Below are positions 52,891 through 62,554 of a DNA stretch of 64,000 bases, in pieces. A program made the translations under genes and the position numbers. A model generated the notes under the pieces. The model ran no database searches. It was not told the origin of the DNA and was given only the letters and a program-made list of their open reading frames with translations. Source of the stretch: Roseovarius nubinhibens ISM (GTDB lineage: Bacteria > Pseudomonadota > Alphaproteobacteria > Rhodobacterales > Rhodobacteraceae). Every line of letters starts with the position of its first letter. Positions within the stretch are counted from its first letter, which is position 1. The stretch spans positions 2,968,602 through 3,032,601 of the forward strand of contig NZ_CH724156.1 in assembly GCF_000152625.1 (NCBI RefSeq). Reading direction: 5' to 3'.

Positions 52891-53118
52891 CAGGCAGCCG
52901 TCGGAAATCTTGCGCCACATGGGCACGTTGAGCGACATCTGGCATTGCGCCATGAACATCTTGCCATCCACCTGCAGGCAGATCATGTCGCCCAGTTCCT
53001 GCCGGTCGCCGCGGCTGTCGGTGCAATAGCAATCGACCGTCTTGCCGTTGTAGGTCGCATCGGCAAGGGCGGGGGGCGCGAGAAGAAGCGCCCAAAGAGT
53101 GAGTAAGCGCAGTGTCAT
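52825..53118 (-). CDS. Small exported cysteine-containing protein
   Basis: A 97-residue protein with a signal peptide ([19 protein letters not shown]) and cysteines in [23 protein letters not shown] and DGCLSS, suggesting two or more disulfides in the periplasm. No family is recognised. It overlaps the convergent DUF1499 gene by 66 bp. The signal peptide supports it as the real gene; the DUF1499 frame has its own domain, so both are kept. Confidence 0.7.
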   Translation of the reverse strand: MTLRLLTLWALLLAPPALADATYNGKTVDCYCTDSRGDRQELGDMICLQVDGKMFMAQCQMSLNVPMWRKISDGCLSSALPETPAPFPDTGGVDAKI

Positions 53119-53180
53119 GGGAGAAGTCTAGCACAGGCTGGCCCCTTGACCAAACCGCGTCGATAGGAGAATGCAGGCGC

Positions 53181-54230
53181 ATGTTGCCACAAGACCGTCT
53201 TGACCAGATCCTGCAGCGTTTCGAGTTCATCGAGGCGCAAATGAGCGCGGGCAGCGGGGATATTGCCCAGCTTGGCCGCGAATATGCCGAGCTGCGCCCG
53301 GTGGTGGAGGAAATCCGCGCCTATCGGGCGGCGCTCGATGCGGCGGAACAGGCCGAAGCGATGCTCGGCGATCCCGAGATGCGCGAGCTGGCGGAAGATG
53401 AGCTGCGCACGCTCAAGGCGGAATTGCCGGGGCGCGAGAAGGCCTTGCAGCTGGCGCTCTTGCCGAAGGACGAGGCCGATGCGCGGCCCGCGATCATCGA
53501 GATCCGGCCCGGCACGGGCGGCGAGGAGGCGGCGCTCTTTGCCGGGGATTTGCTGCGCATGTATGCGCGCTATGCCGAGGCGCGGGGCTGGCAGTTCGAG
53601 GTGATCGAAGAGGCGCAGACCGAGCTTGGCGGGATCAAGGAAGCGGTGGTGCATGTGAAGGGCGCGCATGTGTTTGCGCGGCTGAAATATGAAAGCGGCG
53701 TGCATCGGGTGCAGCGCGTGCCCGAGACGGAATCGGGCGGCCGCATCCATACCAGCGCGGCGACGGTGGCGGTGCTGCCGGAGGCGGAGGATGTGGATAT
53801 CCATATCGATCCGTCCGACATTCGCATCGACACGATGCGCGCCTCGGGCGCCGGCGGGCAGCATGTGAACACGACGGATTCGGCGGTGCGGATCACCCAT
53901 ATTCCGAGCGGTATCGTCGTCACCAGTTCCGAGAAATCGCAGCACCGCAACCGCGAGATCGCGATGCAGGTTCTCAAGACGCGGCTCTATGATCTGGAGC
54001 GGCAAAAGGTGCATGACGCGCGCAGTGCCGACCGCGCGGCGCAGGTCGGGTCGGGCGACCGGAGCGAACGCATCCGCACCTATAATTTCCCGCAAGGCCG
54101 GATGACCGATCACCGGATCAACCTGACGCTCTATAAGCTCGATCAGGTGATGGCGGGTGATCTCGATGATATCATCGACGCGCTGACCACGGATGCGCAG
54201 GCGGCGCTCTTGGCCGAGATGCAGGGATGA
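53181..54230 (+). CDS. prfA: Peptide chain release factor 1
   Basis: A 349-residue factor that ends translation at UAA and UAG. GGQ lies in [18 protein letters not shown]. The stop-codon-reading PxT tripeptide is PET in [14 protein letters not shown]. The start at 53181 ([16 protein letters not shown]) matches the family. It overlaps prmC by 4 bp. Confidence 0.95.
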   Translation: MLPQDRLDQILQRFEFIEAQMSAGSGDIAQLGREYAELRPVVEEIRAYRAALDAAEQAEAMLGDPEMRELAEDELRTLKAELPGREKALQLALLPKDEADARPAIIEIRPGTGGEEAALFAGDLLRMYARYAEARGWQFEVIEEAQTELGGIKEAVVHVKGAHVFARLKYESGVHRVQRVPETESGGRIHTSAATVAVLPEAEDVDIHIDPSDIRIDTMRASGAGGQHVNTTDSAVRITHIPSGIVVTSSEKSQHRNREIAMQVLKTRLYDLERQKVHDARSADRAAQVGSGDRSERIRTYNFPQGRMTDHRINLTLYKLDQVMAGDLDDIIDALTTDAQAALLAEMQG

Positions 54231-55054
54231 GCGTGCAGGCGGGTCTGCGGGCGGGGGCGGCGCGGCTTGGGGCTGCGGGCATCGGTGAGGGGGCGCGCGA
54301 GGCGCGGCTCTTGATGGCGGCGGCGCTTGGGCTCGATCCGTCGCGGATGACCTTGCATCTGCATGATGATCTGGGCCCCGAGGGCGCGGCACGGTTCGAG
54401 GCGCTCTTGGCCCGGCGCGCGGCGCGCGAGCCGATGTCGCATATCCTCGGCCAGCGGCAGTTTTATGGGCGCGCCTTCAAGGTGACGGGCGATGTTCTCG
54501 ACCCGCGGCCAGAGACGGAATGCCTGGTGGCGGCGGCGCTGGAGGAGGGGTTTGAACGGGTGCTCGACCTTGGGACCGGGTCGGGCTGTATCCTGCTGAG
54601 CCTTCTGGCCGAGAGGGAGGGCGCGCAAGGGCTTGGCGCGGATGTCTCGGCGGCGGCGCTTGATGTGGCGCGGGAGAATGCCGCGCGGCTTGGGCTGGCC
54701 TCTCGGGCGGCGTTCCAAGAGGCGGATTGGTTCAAGGGCGTCGCCGGGCAGTATGATCTCATCGTGTCGAACCCGCCCTATATCGGGATCGCGGAAATGC
54801 CGGAGCTGGCGCCGGAATTGGCGCATGAGCCGCGTGCTGCGCTGACCGATGAGGGCGACGGGCTCAGCGCCTATCGGGCGATTGCGGCGGGGGTTCTGGC
54901 GCATCTCGTGCCGGGGGGGCGGATCTTGGTTGAGATCGGCCGGACGCAAGGCGCAGACGTGGCGCGGATCTTTGCGGAGGCCGGTTTGCAGGCGGTCGAA
55001 CTGCGCCAGGATCTCGATGGGCGTGACCGGGTCGTGATGGCGAGATCGGCGTAA
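54227..55054 (+). CDS. prmC: Release-factor glutamine N5-methyltransferase
   Basis: A 275-residue methyltransferase that methylates the Gln of the GGQ motif in release factors. [16 protein letters not shown] is motif I and [14 protein letters not shown] contains the catalytic NPPY. It has the usual overlap with prfA, its substrate's gene. Confidence 0.95.
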   Translation: MSVQAGLRAGAARLGAAGIGEGAREARLLMAAALGLDPSRMTLHLHDDLGPEGAARFEALLARRAAREPMSHILGQRQFYGRAFKVTGDVLDPRPETECLVAAALEEGFERVLDLGTGSGCILLSLLAEREGAQGLGADVSAAALDVARENAARLGLASRAAFQEADWFKGVAGQYDLIVSNPPYIGIAEMPELAPELAHEPRAALTDEGDGLSAYRAIAAGVLAHLVPGGRILVEIGRTQGADVARIFAEAGLQAVELRQDLDGRDRVVMARSA

Positions 55055-55206
55055 ATTTACCGAATGCTACGGAATCTATGCTAAAATACGCCAATTGGGG
55101 CGGTTTTCGCTTGTGCCGCCCGGCATGACATGGTTACACAAGTGGTGTCGGCGCGGTGGAAGCCTGTCTGAGGAAGTCCCGCCCGATACTAAGCCAGATA
55201 ATAACG

Positions 55207-55252
55207 GTGATCAGGGTCCCTCGGGACAGGGGCAAATTTCAAGCCCGATCAC
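55207..55252 (+). ncRNA. Candidate structured leader RNA of the DUF4167 gene
   Basis: The 232-bp gap before the DUF4167 start contains a compact three-way-junction possibility: GTGATC (55207-55212) pairs with GATCAC (55247-55252), enclosing GTCC-CTCG-GGAC (55216-55227) and GGGC (55230-55233) with GCCC (55243-55246). The region is also an open frame in phase with the gene, so a longer N-terminus cannot be excluded. I recognise no known RNA family. Confidence 0.35.
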
Positions 55253-55286
55253 ATCGGCCAAACAGCACAAGGCTCAGCTGCAAGAC

Positions 55287-55838
55287 ATGAGATCATCCAA
55301 ATCCCGCTCGCGCAATAAGTCGAACCGTAACAATAACAATCGGTCGATGGGCAATGTCACGAACCGCGTGTTCGACAGTTCCGGCCCGGAAGGCAAAGTG
55401 CGCGGCACGCCACAGCAGATCATCGACAAATACAATCAGTTGGCGCGTGATGCGCAGCTTGCCGGTGATCGGGTTGCAACGGAAAACTTTCAGCAGCATG
55501 CCGAGCATTACCTGCGTCTTCTGGGGGCCGCCCAGAAGGAACAGGACGCGCGCCGCGAAGAGCAGGAGCGCCAGAACCGCGAACGTCAGGCCGAGCGCGA
55601 CCGCGATCGCGGCGACCAGAACCAGCAGGGCGGCGATACGCAGCCGCAGGCCGGTGGCGACGATCATGCCGCGGGCGAGAGCACGCTTGTCGAGACGCCA
55701 GAGAGCCAACCCGAGGCTCAGCCCGAAGCGCCCAAGCGTCCGCGCAAGCCGCGCCGCAAGCCCAAGGCAGAGGCCGGTGAGGGTGGGGGTAAATCCTCGG
55801 ATCAGGACAATGGCGCGGCCCCGGAAGCGGCCGAGTAA
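55287..55838 (+). CDS. DUF4167-family protein
   Basis: A 183-residue protein. The start at 55287 gives the family beginning MRSSKSRSRNKSNRNNNNRS, a basic asparagine-rich segment that looks RNA-binding. NVTNRVFDSSGPEGKVRGTP and QQHAEHYLRLLGAAQ form the conserved DUF4167 core. The second half is low-complexity and charged, ending in a Lys/Arg patch (RPRKPRRKPKAEAGEG). Function unproven; the position after prmC is usual in alphaproteobacteria. The ribosome site is weak, compatible with regulation through the leader. Confidence 0.82.
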   Translation: MRSSKSRSRNKSNRNNNNRSMGNVTNRVFDSSGPEGKVRGTPQQIIDKYNQLARDAQLAGDRVATENFQQHAEHYLRLLGAAQKEQDARREEQERQNRERQAERDRDRGDQNQQGGDTQPQAGGDDHAAGESTLVETPESQPEAQPEAPKRPRKPRRKPKAEAGEGGGKSSDQDNGAAPEAAE

Positions 55839-55869
55839 GTCAGTCGCCAGACGCATAACAATTCAGCAG

Positions 55870-55912
55870 CGCGCGATCGGGAGCCCCCCGGTCGCGCGTT
55901 TTGCGTTTTTGC
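55870..55912 (+). terminator. Rho-independent terminator of the DUF4167 gene
   Basis: CGCGCGATCGGG (55870-55881) pairs with CCCGGTCGCGCG (55887-55898) with one G-U pair, followed by TTTTGCGTTTTT. Confidence 0.85.
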
Positions 55913-55979
55913 TGTGTCGGGCGAAACGGCTGAGCCAGAGGGGGAGGCCGGGCGATCCGGCAGAGGTCGGATAGCGCAT

Positions 55980-56059
55980 AAAAAAAGGCCGAGCACTAAG
56001 CTCGGCCGAAGTCCAACAGGGAGGTATGATGATGACGGTGTAACCAACGTCATCGTCAT
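55980..56059 (-). ncRNA. Candidate ~80-nt sRNA with exposed anti-Shine-Dalgarno tract
   Basis: On the minus strand a promoter-like pair TTGAAT (56089-56094) and TAGATG (56066-56071), 17 bp apart, is followed by a stem ATGACGATGACG (56048-56059) with CGTCATCATCAT (56026-56037). Next is the unpaired tract ACCTCCCTGTTGG, then the terminator stem GGCCGAGC-TTAGT-GCTCGGCC and seven T residues (55980-55986). No protein is encoded. The layout (hairpin, single-stranded CCTCCC, terminator) is typical of trans-acting sRNAs. It lies between DUF4167 and LysR; LysR read-through is an alternative source of the transcript. Confidence 0.5.
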
Positions 56060-56164
56060 GAGGAGCATCTAGTGATTGTTTTTTGACCATTCAAGAAAAA
56101 TAATGTCGCAGGTGCAGCAAGGCTGTTATGCGTTGCGTGCATGTCTCACTGCAGTTGCAGCAAG

Positions 56165-57061
56165 TTATTGGTTTTTAATGTTTTTCCTGTAGGCAATAAT
56201 TTCTTCCTGCACGAAATCCCGGAAGGCGGCAATCCTTTGGGAGTGCCGTAGCTCTTCCGGATAGGCGAGGAAAACAGGCACTTCGCTCGACTCAACCTCG
56301 GGAATGACGCGCACCAGCTCGGGAAAATCATTGGCGAGGTAGTCGGGCAGCACGCCGAGACCCACATTGTGCAGCACGCCTTGCAGCACGCCGAAGTAAT
56401 TGTTCACCGAAAGCTTGGACGGCACGCCTTCGGCCATGAGCTGAGCCACCAGCGTCGCCCCGGCGCCGACCTGGGCCGCCGAAGGGTTCTGACAGATGAG
56501 CCGGTGATCTTCGAGATCCGACATTTCCTTGGGCTCGCCGAATTTCTCGATATAGGCCTTGGTGGCATAGAGGCGCATATGCACGCTCATCAGCCGTTTG
56601 CGGATGAGGTCGGCCTGGCTCGGCTCTTTCATGCGGATCGCGACATCGGCCTCGCGCATCGGCAGGTCGAGCACGGATTCCTCGAGCATCAGGTCAATGT
56701 TGAGATCTGGATAGCGTTCAAAGAGCTTGGGCAGGCGCGGCGCGAGCCAGAGCGTGCCAAAGCCCACGGTGGTCGTCACCCGCAGCTCGCCGAACACCTC
56801 TTCTTCGCTGTCGCGAATGCGGGCGGTGGCGGCGTCGAGACGTTTCATCATGGCGCGCGTCGCATCGAAGAGCAATTCGCCCTGTTCGGTGAGAATCAGC
56901 CCCCGTGCGTGACGGTGAAATAGGGTGGCATTGAGCGATTCCTCGAGCCCACGGATCTGGCGGGAGACCGCCGATTGCGACAAATGCAACAGATCGCCAG
57001 CATGGGTCAGGCTGCCCGCATCGGCCACCGCGTGAAATATCCTGAGCTTGTCCCAATCCAT
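56165..57061 (-). CDS. LysR-family transcriptional regulator
   Basis: A 298-residue regulator. The N-terminal HTH includes LTHAGDLLHLSQSAVSRQIR, followed by the substrate-binding fold (GELRVTTTVGFGTLWLAPRL, GVLPDYLANDFPELVRV). It is divergent from the indolepyruvate oxidoreductase gene (168 bp apart) and probably controls it. Effector unknown. Confidence 0.93.
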   Translation of the reverse strand: MDWDKLRIFHAVADAGSLTHAGDLLHLSQSAVSRQIRGLEESLNATLFHRHARGLILTEQGELLFDATRAMMKRLDAATARIRDSEEEVFGELRVTTTVGFGTLWLAPRLPKLFERYPDLNIDLMLEESVLDLPMREADVAIRMKEPSQADLIRKRLMSVHMRLYATKAYIEKFGEPKEMSDLEDHRLICQNPSAAQVGAGATLVAQLMAEGVPSKLSVNNYFGVLQGVLHNVGLGVLPDYLANDFPELVRVIPEVESSEVPVFLAYPEELRHSQRIAAFRDFVQEEIIAYRKNIKNQ

Positions 57062-57128
57062 ATTGGTAACTTTCGATCCGAGAAACGTGACTTAACGCAA
57101 TAGCAAATAATTGCCGCGCTTGCACAGT

Positions 57129-57186
57129 CATACGTCGCGTATGTGACGATTATTTGCTTTGTAGGTCAAAAATTATGACCTATTAT
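57129..57186 (+). promoter_or_regulatory. Promoter with two inverted repeats before the ior gene
   Basis: A palindrome CATACG-TCG-CGTATG (57129-57143) is followed by TTGTAG (57159-57164) and TATTAT (57181-57186), 16 bp apart. A perfect inverted repeat TAGGTCA (57162-57168) and TGACCTA (57176-57182) lies across the promoter spacer. A protein bound there would compete with RNA polymerase. The divergent LysR may bind the first palindrome; the second may belong to another factor. Confidence 0.5.
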
Positions 57187-57228
57187 ATCTCTATAATGAC
57201 GCATTGCCGCGGCAGAGGGAGGCCAGCC

Positions 57229-60200
57229 ATGAGCACGCATGATATTTCTCTTTCCGACAAGTTCGATCTTGGGAAGGACCGGGTTCTGTTGAACGGGACC
57301 CAGGCGCTGGTGCGGCTGATGCTGACCCAGTCGGCGCGGGACCGGCAGGCGGGGCTCAACACCGCCGGGTTTGTCACCGGCTATCGCGGCTCGCCGCTGG
57401 GTGCCGTGGATCTGCAGATGCGGCGCGCGGGCAAGGTGCTCGGCGAGGCCAATGTTCGGTTCGAGGAGGGGCTGAACGAGGATCTCGCGGCGACGATGCT
57501 CTGGGGCAGCCAGCAGGCCGAGCTGCGCGGTGAGGGGAAATATGACGGGGTCTTTGGTCTCTGGTACGGCAAGGGGCCGGGGGTCGACCGGTCGGGCGAC
57601 GTGATGCGCCACGCCAATATGGCGGGCACCTCAAAGCATGGTGGTGTCCTTATGGCGATGGGCGACGACCACACCGGCGAGAGCAGCACCGTGCTGCACC
57701 AGAGCGAATGGGCGCTGGTCGATGCCTATATGCCGGTGGTGAGCCCGGCGGGGGTGCAGGAGCTTATTGATTACGGCATTTACGGCTATGCGCTCAGCCG
57801 GTTTTCCGGGCTTTGGGTCGGTCTCAAGACGATGAAGGACACGGTCGAGGCGACCTCGGTCATTGATGGGCGTGTCGACCGGGTGCAGCTCAGCCTGCCC
57901 AAGTTCGACATGCCCGAGGGCGGGCTCAACATCCGGCTTGGCGACACACCGCATGCGCAAGAGGCGCGGATCATCGATTATAAACGCTTTGCCGCAGAGG
58001 CGTTCAGCCGGGCCAACGGCATGGACCGCCGGATGATGGGCAAGCCGGGGGCGAAGATCGGTTTTGTCGCGGCGGGCAAGAACTGGCTCGATCTGGTGCA
58101 TGCGTTCGACGTGCTCGGCATCGACGAGGCCGAGGCAGAGCGGCTCGGGCTGACCACCTATAAGGTGGGGCAGCCGTTCCCGCTCGACATGAAAGGGTTC
58201 CACGATTGGGCCGAGGGGCTCGAGCTCATCGTTGTGGTGGAAGAAAAGCGCAAGCTGATCGAGGTGCAGATCAAGGAGGCCATTTTCGACGACCGGCGCG
58301 GGCGGCGGGTCTATGGCTGGTACAAGGGCGGCGCGGGCGGCATGCATCGTGACGAGCTTTTCCCGACGCGCGGCGCGCTCGATCCGGTGATGATTGCCGA
58401 GAAGATCGGCGGCATCCTGATCGAAGAGGGGCGCGGCACCGATGGCATCAAGGCCGGGCTGGCGCAGATCGCCGAGGCGCGCAAGGCCGACAATGCGCAG
58501 GAGATCGCGGCGCGTCTGCCCTATTTCTGCTCGGGCTGTCCGCATAATTCCTCGACCAAGCTGCCCGATGGCAGCCGCGCCTATGCCGGGATCGGCTGTC
58601 ACTATATGGTGCAGTGGATGGACCGCGAGACCACCGGGTTCACCCATATGGGCGGCGAGGGCGCGAACTGGATCGGCGAGGCGCCGTTTTCCACCCGCAA
58701 ACATGTGTTCCAGAACCTCGGCGACGGCACCTATAACCATTCGGGCGTGCAGGCCATTCGTGCAGCGCTCGCGGCCAAGACCAACATCACCTACAAGATC
58801 CTCTACAATGACGCGGTGGCGATGACCGGCGGTCAGCCCAATGAGGGCGGGCTTACCGCGCCGCGCATTGCCCATGAGCTCAAGGCGATGGGGGTGAATG
58901 AGGTCGTCGTCGTCTATGACGAAAAGGAAGATGTGGACGCGGCGGCCTTTCCCAAGGGGATGGAGATGCATGAGCGCGCCGCTCTCATGTCGGTGCAAGA
59001 GCGCCTGCAAGAGGTCGAGGGCGTTAGCGCCATCATCTATATCCAGACCTGTGCCGCCGAAAAGCGCCGTCGCCGCAAGCGGGGCAGTTTCCCCGATCCG
59101 GATAAGCGGGTGCTGATCAACACCGATATTTGCGAAGGCTGTGGCGATTGCGGGGTGCAGTCGAACTGTGTGAGCCTCGTGCCGGTCGAGACCGAGCTTG
59201 GCCGCAAGCGGGCGGTGGATCAGTCGAGCTGCAACAAGGATTACAGCTGTCTCAAGGGGTTCTGCCCGTCGTTCATGACCATTGAAGGCGCCAAAATCCG
59301 CAAGGATGCGGCGGCGGAGTTCACCCTGCCGGATCTGCCGATGCCCGAACTGCCGCAGATCAATGGCACGCATAACGTGGTGATCACCGGGGTTGGAGGC
59401 ACCGGCGTGGTGACCATCGGCGCGGTGCTGGCCCAGGCGGCGCAGATCGATGGCAAAGGCGCGGGCATGATGGAAATGGCCGGTCTCGCCCAGAAGGGCG
59501 GCGCGGTGCATATCCATTGCCGTCTGGCCGAAGCGCCGGAAGATATCAGCGCCATTCGGGTGGCCACCGGCGAGGCGCATGCGCTTATCGGCGGTGATCT
59601 GGTGGTGAGTGCGGGGGCCAAGACGCTTGGCCTCACCAGCCGGGGGCGCACCGGGGCGGTGGTCAACAGCCACGAGATCATCACCGGTGATTTCACCCGC
59701 AACCCCGAGTTCGCGCTGCCCTTTGACCGGCTGAGCCTCGCGCTCGAGGCGCGGCTGGGCGAGGCTGTGCAGATGTTTGACGCGACCGAGCTGGCCAAGC
59801 ATCTCATGGGCGACTCGATCTTTTCCAACATGATGATCTTTGGTGCCAGCTGGCAGCGCGGGCTGATCCCGCTGAGCCATGGCGCGATCGAGGCGGCGAT
59901 CAAGCTCAACGGGGCGGCGGTCGAGCGCAATCTGCGGGCCTTTGAAATCGGGCGCTGGGCGGCGCTCCATCCGCAGGAGGCGGCGACGATGCTCAGCCCG
60001 ACGGTGGTCGAGCTGCCGAAGAGCCTCGAAGAAAAGATCGCCTATCGCGCCGCGCATTTGACCGCCTATCAGGGCAAGCGGCTGGCGAAACGCTATCGCG
60101 CGCTGGTCGATGGGATCGAGGATGAGGCGCTCCGCGAGGCGGTGGCGCAGGGCTATCACAAGCTTTTGTCCTATAAGGATGAATATGAGGTGGCGCGGTT

Positions 60201-60648
60201 CATGCTCGATAGTGAGGCGCGGGCGCGAGAGGCCTTTGACGGCGATCTCAAGCTGAGCTTTCATCTGGCACCGCCGATCCTGTCGAAAGAGGGCAGCGAC
60301 GGGCGGCCGCAAAAGCGCCGCTTTGGTCAGTGGATCCTCACCCCGATGAAGCTGCTGGCGCGGCTCAAGGCGCTGCGGGGCACGCCGCTCGATCCCTTTG
60401 GCTATACGGCCGAGCGGAAGATGGAGCGCGCGCTCATCACGCAATATGAGGCGGATATGGCCGAGGCGCTGCCGCGTCTCACTGCCGAGACCCGCGATCT
60501 CATTCTCGCGTTGGCCGAGCTGCCGCTGCAGATCCGCGGCTTTGGCCCGGTGAAGGCCGCAAATGAGGCAAAAGCCGCCAAACGGCGCGAAACCCTCTTG
60601 GCGGCGATCCGGCAAGGCGGTAACCCGTTAAAGGAGGCGGCCGAATAG
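57229..60648 (+). CDS. Indolepyruvate ferredoxin oxidoreductase, fused subunits
   Basis: An 1139-residue enzyme that oxidatively decarboxylates aryl-pyruvates (from Trp, Phe, Tyr) to acyl-CoA. ATG 57229 follows AGAGGGAGG. TPP-dependent parts come first (AGFVTGYRGSPLGAVDLQM; SGCPHNSSTKLPDGS; YNDAVAMTGGQPNEGG). The 4Fe-4S segment has NTDICEGCGDCGVQSNC and CNKDYSCLKGFC. From ~residue 720 comes the gamma part (ITGVGGTGVVTIGAVLAQAA). Archaeal and anaerobe enzymes use separate IorA/IorB; this single chain is the usual proteobacterial form. The LysR neighbour and paired operators suggest inducible amino-acid degradation. Confidence 0.93.
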   Translation: MSTHDISLSDKFDLGKDRVLLNGTQALVRLMLTQSARDRQAGLNTAGFVTGYRGSPLGAVDLQMRRAGKVLGEANVRFEEGLNEDLAATMLWGSQQAELRGEGKYDGVFGLWYGKGPGVDRSGDVMRHANMAGTSKHGGVLMAMGDDHTGESSTVLHQSEWALVDAYMPVVSPAGVQELIDYGIYGYALSRFSGLWVGLKTMKDTVEATSVIDGRVDRVQLSLPKFDMPEGGLNIRLGDTPHAQEARIIDYKRFAAEAFSRANGMDRRMMGKPGAKIGFVAAGKNWLDLVHAFDVLGIDEAEAERLGLTTYKVGQPFPLDMKGFHDWAEGLELIVVVEEKRKLIEVQIKEAIFDDRRGRRVYGWYKGGAGGMHRDELFPTRGALDPVMIAEKIGGILIEEGRGTDGIKAGLAQIAEARKADNAQEIAARLPYFCSGCPHNSSTKLPDGSRAYAGIGCHYMVQWMDRETTGFTHMGGEGANWIGEAPFSTRKHVFQNLGDGTYNHSGVQAIRAALAAKTNITYKILYNDAVAMTGGQPNEGGLTAPRIAHELKAMGVNEVVVVYDEKEDVDAAAFPKGMEMHERAALMSVQERLQEVEGVSAIIYIQTCAAEKRRRRKRGSFPDPDKRVLINTDICEGCGDCGVQSNCVSLVPVETELGRKRAVDQSSCNKDYSCLKGFCPSFMTIEGAKIRKDAAAEFTLPDLPMPELPQINGTHNVVITGVGGTGVVTIGAVLAQAAQIDGKGAGMMEMAGLAQKGGAVHIHCRLAEAPEDISAIRVATGEAHALIGGDLVVSAGAKTLGLTSRGRTGAVVNSHEIITGDFTRNPEFALPFDRLSLALEARLGEAVQMFDATELAKHLMGDSIFSNMMIFGASWQRGLIPLSHGAIEAAIKLNGAAVERNLRAFEIGRWAALHPQEAATMLSPTVVELPKSLEEKIAYRAAHLTAYQGKRLAKRYRALVDGIEDEALREAVAQGYHKLLSYKDEYEVARFMLDSEARAREAFDGDLKLSFHLAPPILSKEGSDGRPQKRRFGQWILTPMKLLARLKALRGTPLDPFGYTAERKMERALITQYEADMAEALPRLTAETRDLILALAELPLQIRGFGPVKAANEAKAAKRRETLLAAIRQGGNPLKEAAE

Positions 60649-60724
60649 GCAGGTGTCATATGGCCGTCATCGCAATGTTGCATTCTGTCGCCCGCTGAGA
60701 GCGGGGTGAGAAGGACAAGGACAC

Positions 60725-61588
60725 ATGCACCAGGACCGTCATATTGCGCGTGACATCAGCTATGCGCATTCGGCCCAGAGCCGCAGCGGACGCGCCGTGA
60801 TCCGCACCATGGAAACGCTGTCGGGCCGGATCGGCCTCATCAAGCGCGCCCATGGCTATGAGCATGAGGTGGCGGCGGGCCGCGATTTCTGGGCGGTGAT
60901 GGTGGAACGCTATGGGCTGAGCCTCGACGTGATCGCGGGCAGCCTCGCCAATATCCCGCGCGAGGGGCCGGTGATCCTTGTGGCGAACCACCCTTACGGC
61001 ATTCTCGATGGGCTCATGCTCGGTCATGTGCTCAGCGAGACGCGGGGCGATTTCCGCATTCTGGCCAATTCGGTCTTTCGCAAGGCGCAGGATCTCGACC
61101 GGGTGGTCCTGCCGGTGAGTTTCGACGAGACCCGCGAAGGCGTGCAGATCAACCTCGAGACGCGGCGTAAATCGCTGGCCTATCTCGGTGAAGGCGGCGC
61201 GATCGGCATTTTCCCGGGCGGGGCGGTGGCCACCTCGGCCAAGCTTTTCTCGCAGCCGATGGACCCGGGCTGGCGCCTGTTCACCGCGCGGATGGTGGCG
61301 AAATCGCGCGCCACCGTGGTGCCGCTCTATTTCGATGGCCATTGCAGCCGGATGTTCCAGATTGCCACCCATCTGCATCAGACCCTGCGCATGGGCCTCT
61401 TGATCAAGGAATTCGGCAAGCGCGTCGACACGCCGGTGCGCATCGGTATTGGCGAGCCGCTCACCCGAGATGTGCTCGACCCGCTGTCGCGGGACGCGAA
61501 ATCCCTGATGGAATTCCTCCGTCGTAAGACGTATGAGTTGAGCCCGAACCCGATCGACCCCAACAGCGTCGGGTACGAATGGACGTGA
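60725..61588 (+). CDS. Lysophospholipid acyltransferase-family protein
   Basis: A 287-residue PlsC-fold acyltransferase. ILVANHPYGILDGLMLGHVL contains the catalytic HX4D motif, and GEGGAIGIFPGGAVATSAKL is the acyl-acceptor motif. The acceptor may be a lysophospholipid or lyso-ornithine lipid; sequence does not say. It follows ior after 76 bp. Confidence 0.88.
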   Translation: MHQDRHIARDISYAHSAQSRSGRAVIRTMETLSGRIGLIKRAHGYEHEVAAGRDFWAVMVERYGLSLDVIAGSLANIPREGPVILVANHPYGILDGLMLGHVLSETRGDFRILANSVFRKAQDLDRVVLPVSFDETREGVQINLETRRKSLAYLGEGGAIGIFPGGAVATSAKLFSQPMDPGWRLFTARMVAKSRATVVPLYFDGHCSRMFQIATHLHQTLRMGLLIKEFGKRVDTPVRIGIGEPLTRDVLDPLSRDAKSLMEFLRRKTYELSPNPIDPNSVGYEWT

Positions 61589-61627
61589 TCTGAGGGAGGC
61601 GCGCCAGAAGGCGCGGCGGGCAGTGAC

Positions 61628-62440
61628 ATGGCGGTAGGTATCTTTGACAGCGGTCTTGGCGGGCTGACGGTTCTGAGCGCAATCGAGAAACGGTTGCCCG
61701 ATCTGCCGCTGGTCTATTTCGGCGACAACGCCCATGCGCCCTATGGGGTGCGCGATGCCGATGACATTCACAATCTGACCCGGCAGCATGTGGAATATCT
61801 CTGGGCCAATGGCTGTGATCTGGTGATCCTCGCCTGCAACACCGCCAGCGCCGCCGCGCTGCGCCGGATGCAGGAGGCGGGCGTGCCGCAGGGCAAGCGG
61901 GTGCTTGGCGTTTTCGTGCCGCTCATCGAGGCGCTGACCGAGCGCAACTGGGGCGACAACTCGCCGCCGCGCGAAGTGGCGGTGAAACATGTGGCGCTCT
62001 TTGCGACACCGGCCACCGTGTCGAGCCGGGCGTTTCAGCGCGAGCTGGCGTTTCGGGCGATCGGCGTCGATGTCGAGGCGCAGAGCTGTGGCGGGGTGGT
62101 CGATGCTATCGAGGATGGCGATATGATCCTCGCCGAAGCGCTGGTGCGCAGCCATGTGGACGCGCTCAAACGCAAGATGCCCAATCCGCAGGCGGCGATC
62201 CTCGGCTGCACGCATTACCCGCTCATGGAGGCGCAGTTTCAGGCGGCTCTGGGCGAGGATGTGGCGGTCTATTCGCAGCCCTCGCTGGTGGCCGATAGCC
62301 TCGCGGATTACCTCGGACGGCGTCCCGATATGCGCGGCGCGGGCAAGGCCACGCGCTTTGTCACCACCGGGGATCCGGGCCGCGTGTCCGACCGGGCCAC
62401 GCAGTTTTTGCGACGAGACATTCGGTTCGAGCCCGCCTGA
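61628..62440 (+). CDS. murI: Glutamate racemase
   Basis: A 270-residue enzyme making D-glutamate for peptidoglycan. [20 protein letters not shown], the first catalytic Cys in [14 protein letters not shown] and the second in [12 protein letters not shown] are all present. It lies 39 bp after the acyltransferase gene. Confidence 0.94.
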   Translation: MAVGIFDSGLGGLTVLSAIEKRLPDLPLVYFGDNAHAPYGVRDADDIHNLTRQHVEYLWANGCDLVILACNTASAAALRRMQEAGVPQGKRVLGVFVPLIEALTERNWGDNSPPREVAVKHVALFATPATVSSRAFQRELAFRAIGVDVEAQSCGGVVDAIEDGDMILAEALVRSHVDALKRKMPNPQAAILGCTHYPLMEAQFQAALGEDVAVYSQPSLVADSLADYLGRRPDMRGAGKATRFVTTGDPGRVSDRATQFLRRDIRFEPA

Positions 62441-62460
62441 GCGGGGGCCGGGGCCCACAG

Positions 62461-62506
62461 GCCCTGCAATCAAGCCCTGCAACCAAGCGCCGCATTGAAG
62501 CGGCGC
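62461..62506 (+). repeat. Tandem 13-bp repeat and hairpin before argC
   Basis: GCCCTGCAATCAA and GCCCTGCAACCAA (62461-62486) are adjacent copies with one mismatch, followed by the hairpin GCGCCGC-ATTGAA-GCGGCGC (62487-62506). No U-tract follows. The hairpin may partly separate murI and argC transcription. Confidence 0.65.
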
Positions 62507-62554
62507 GCGCAATCCAATACATCCATGTCACATTGAGACGAGGGAGGCCGTCAG

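Noticed and set aside
55160..55200. GAGGAAGTCCCG resembling part of RNase P RNA
   Set aside because: RNase P RNA is ~350-400 nt with further universal blocks, none of which are present.
56026..56043. Tiny plus-strand ORF (Met-Met-Met-Thr-Val) behind GGGAGG, as a leader peptide
   Set aside because: No plus-strand gene follows to be regulated. The same bases fit a minus-strand sRNA with promoter and terminator better.
57631..60615. Minus-strand open frame of about 990 codons across ior
   Set aside because: Same reason: mirror of a well-supported gene, no domain, no ribosome site.
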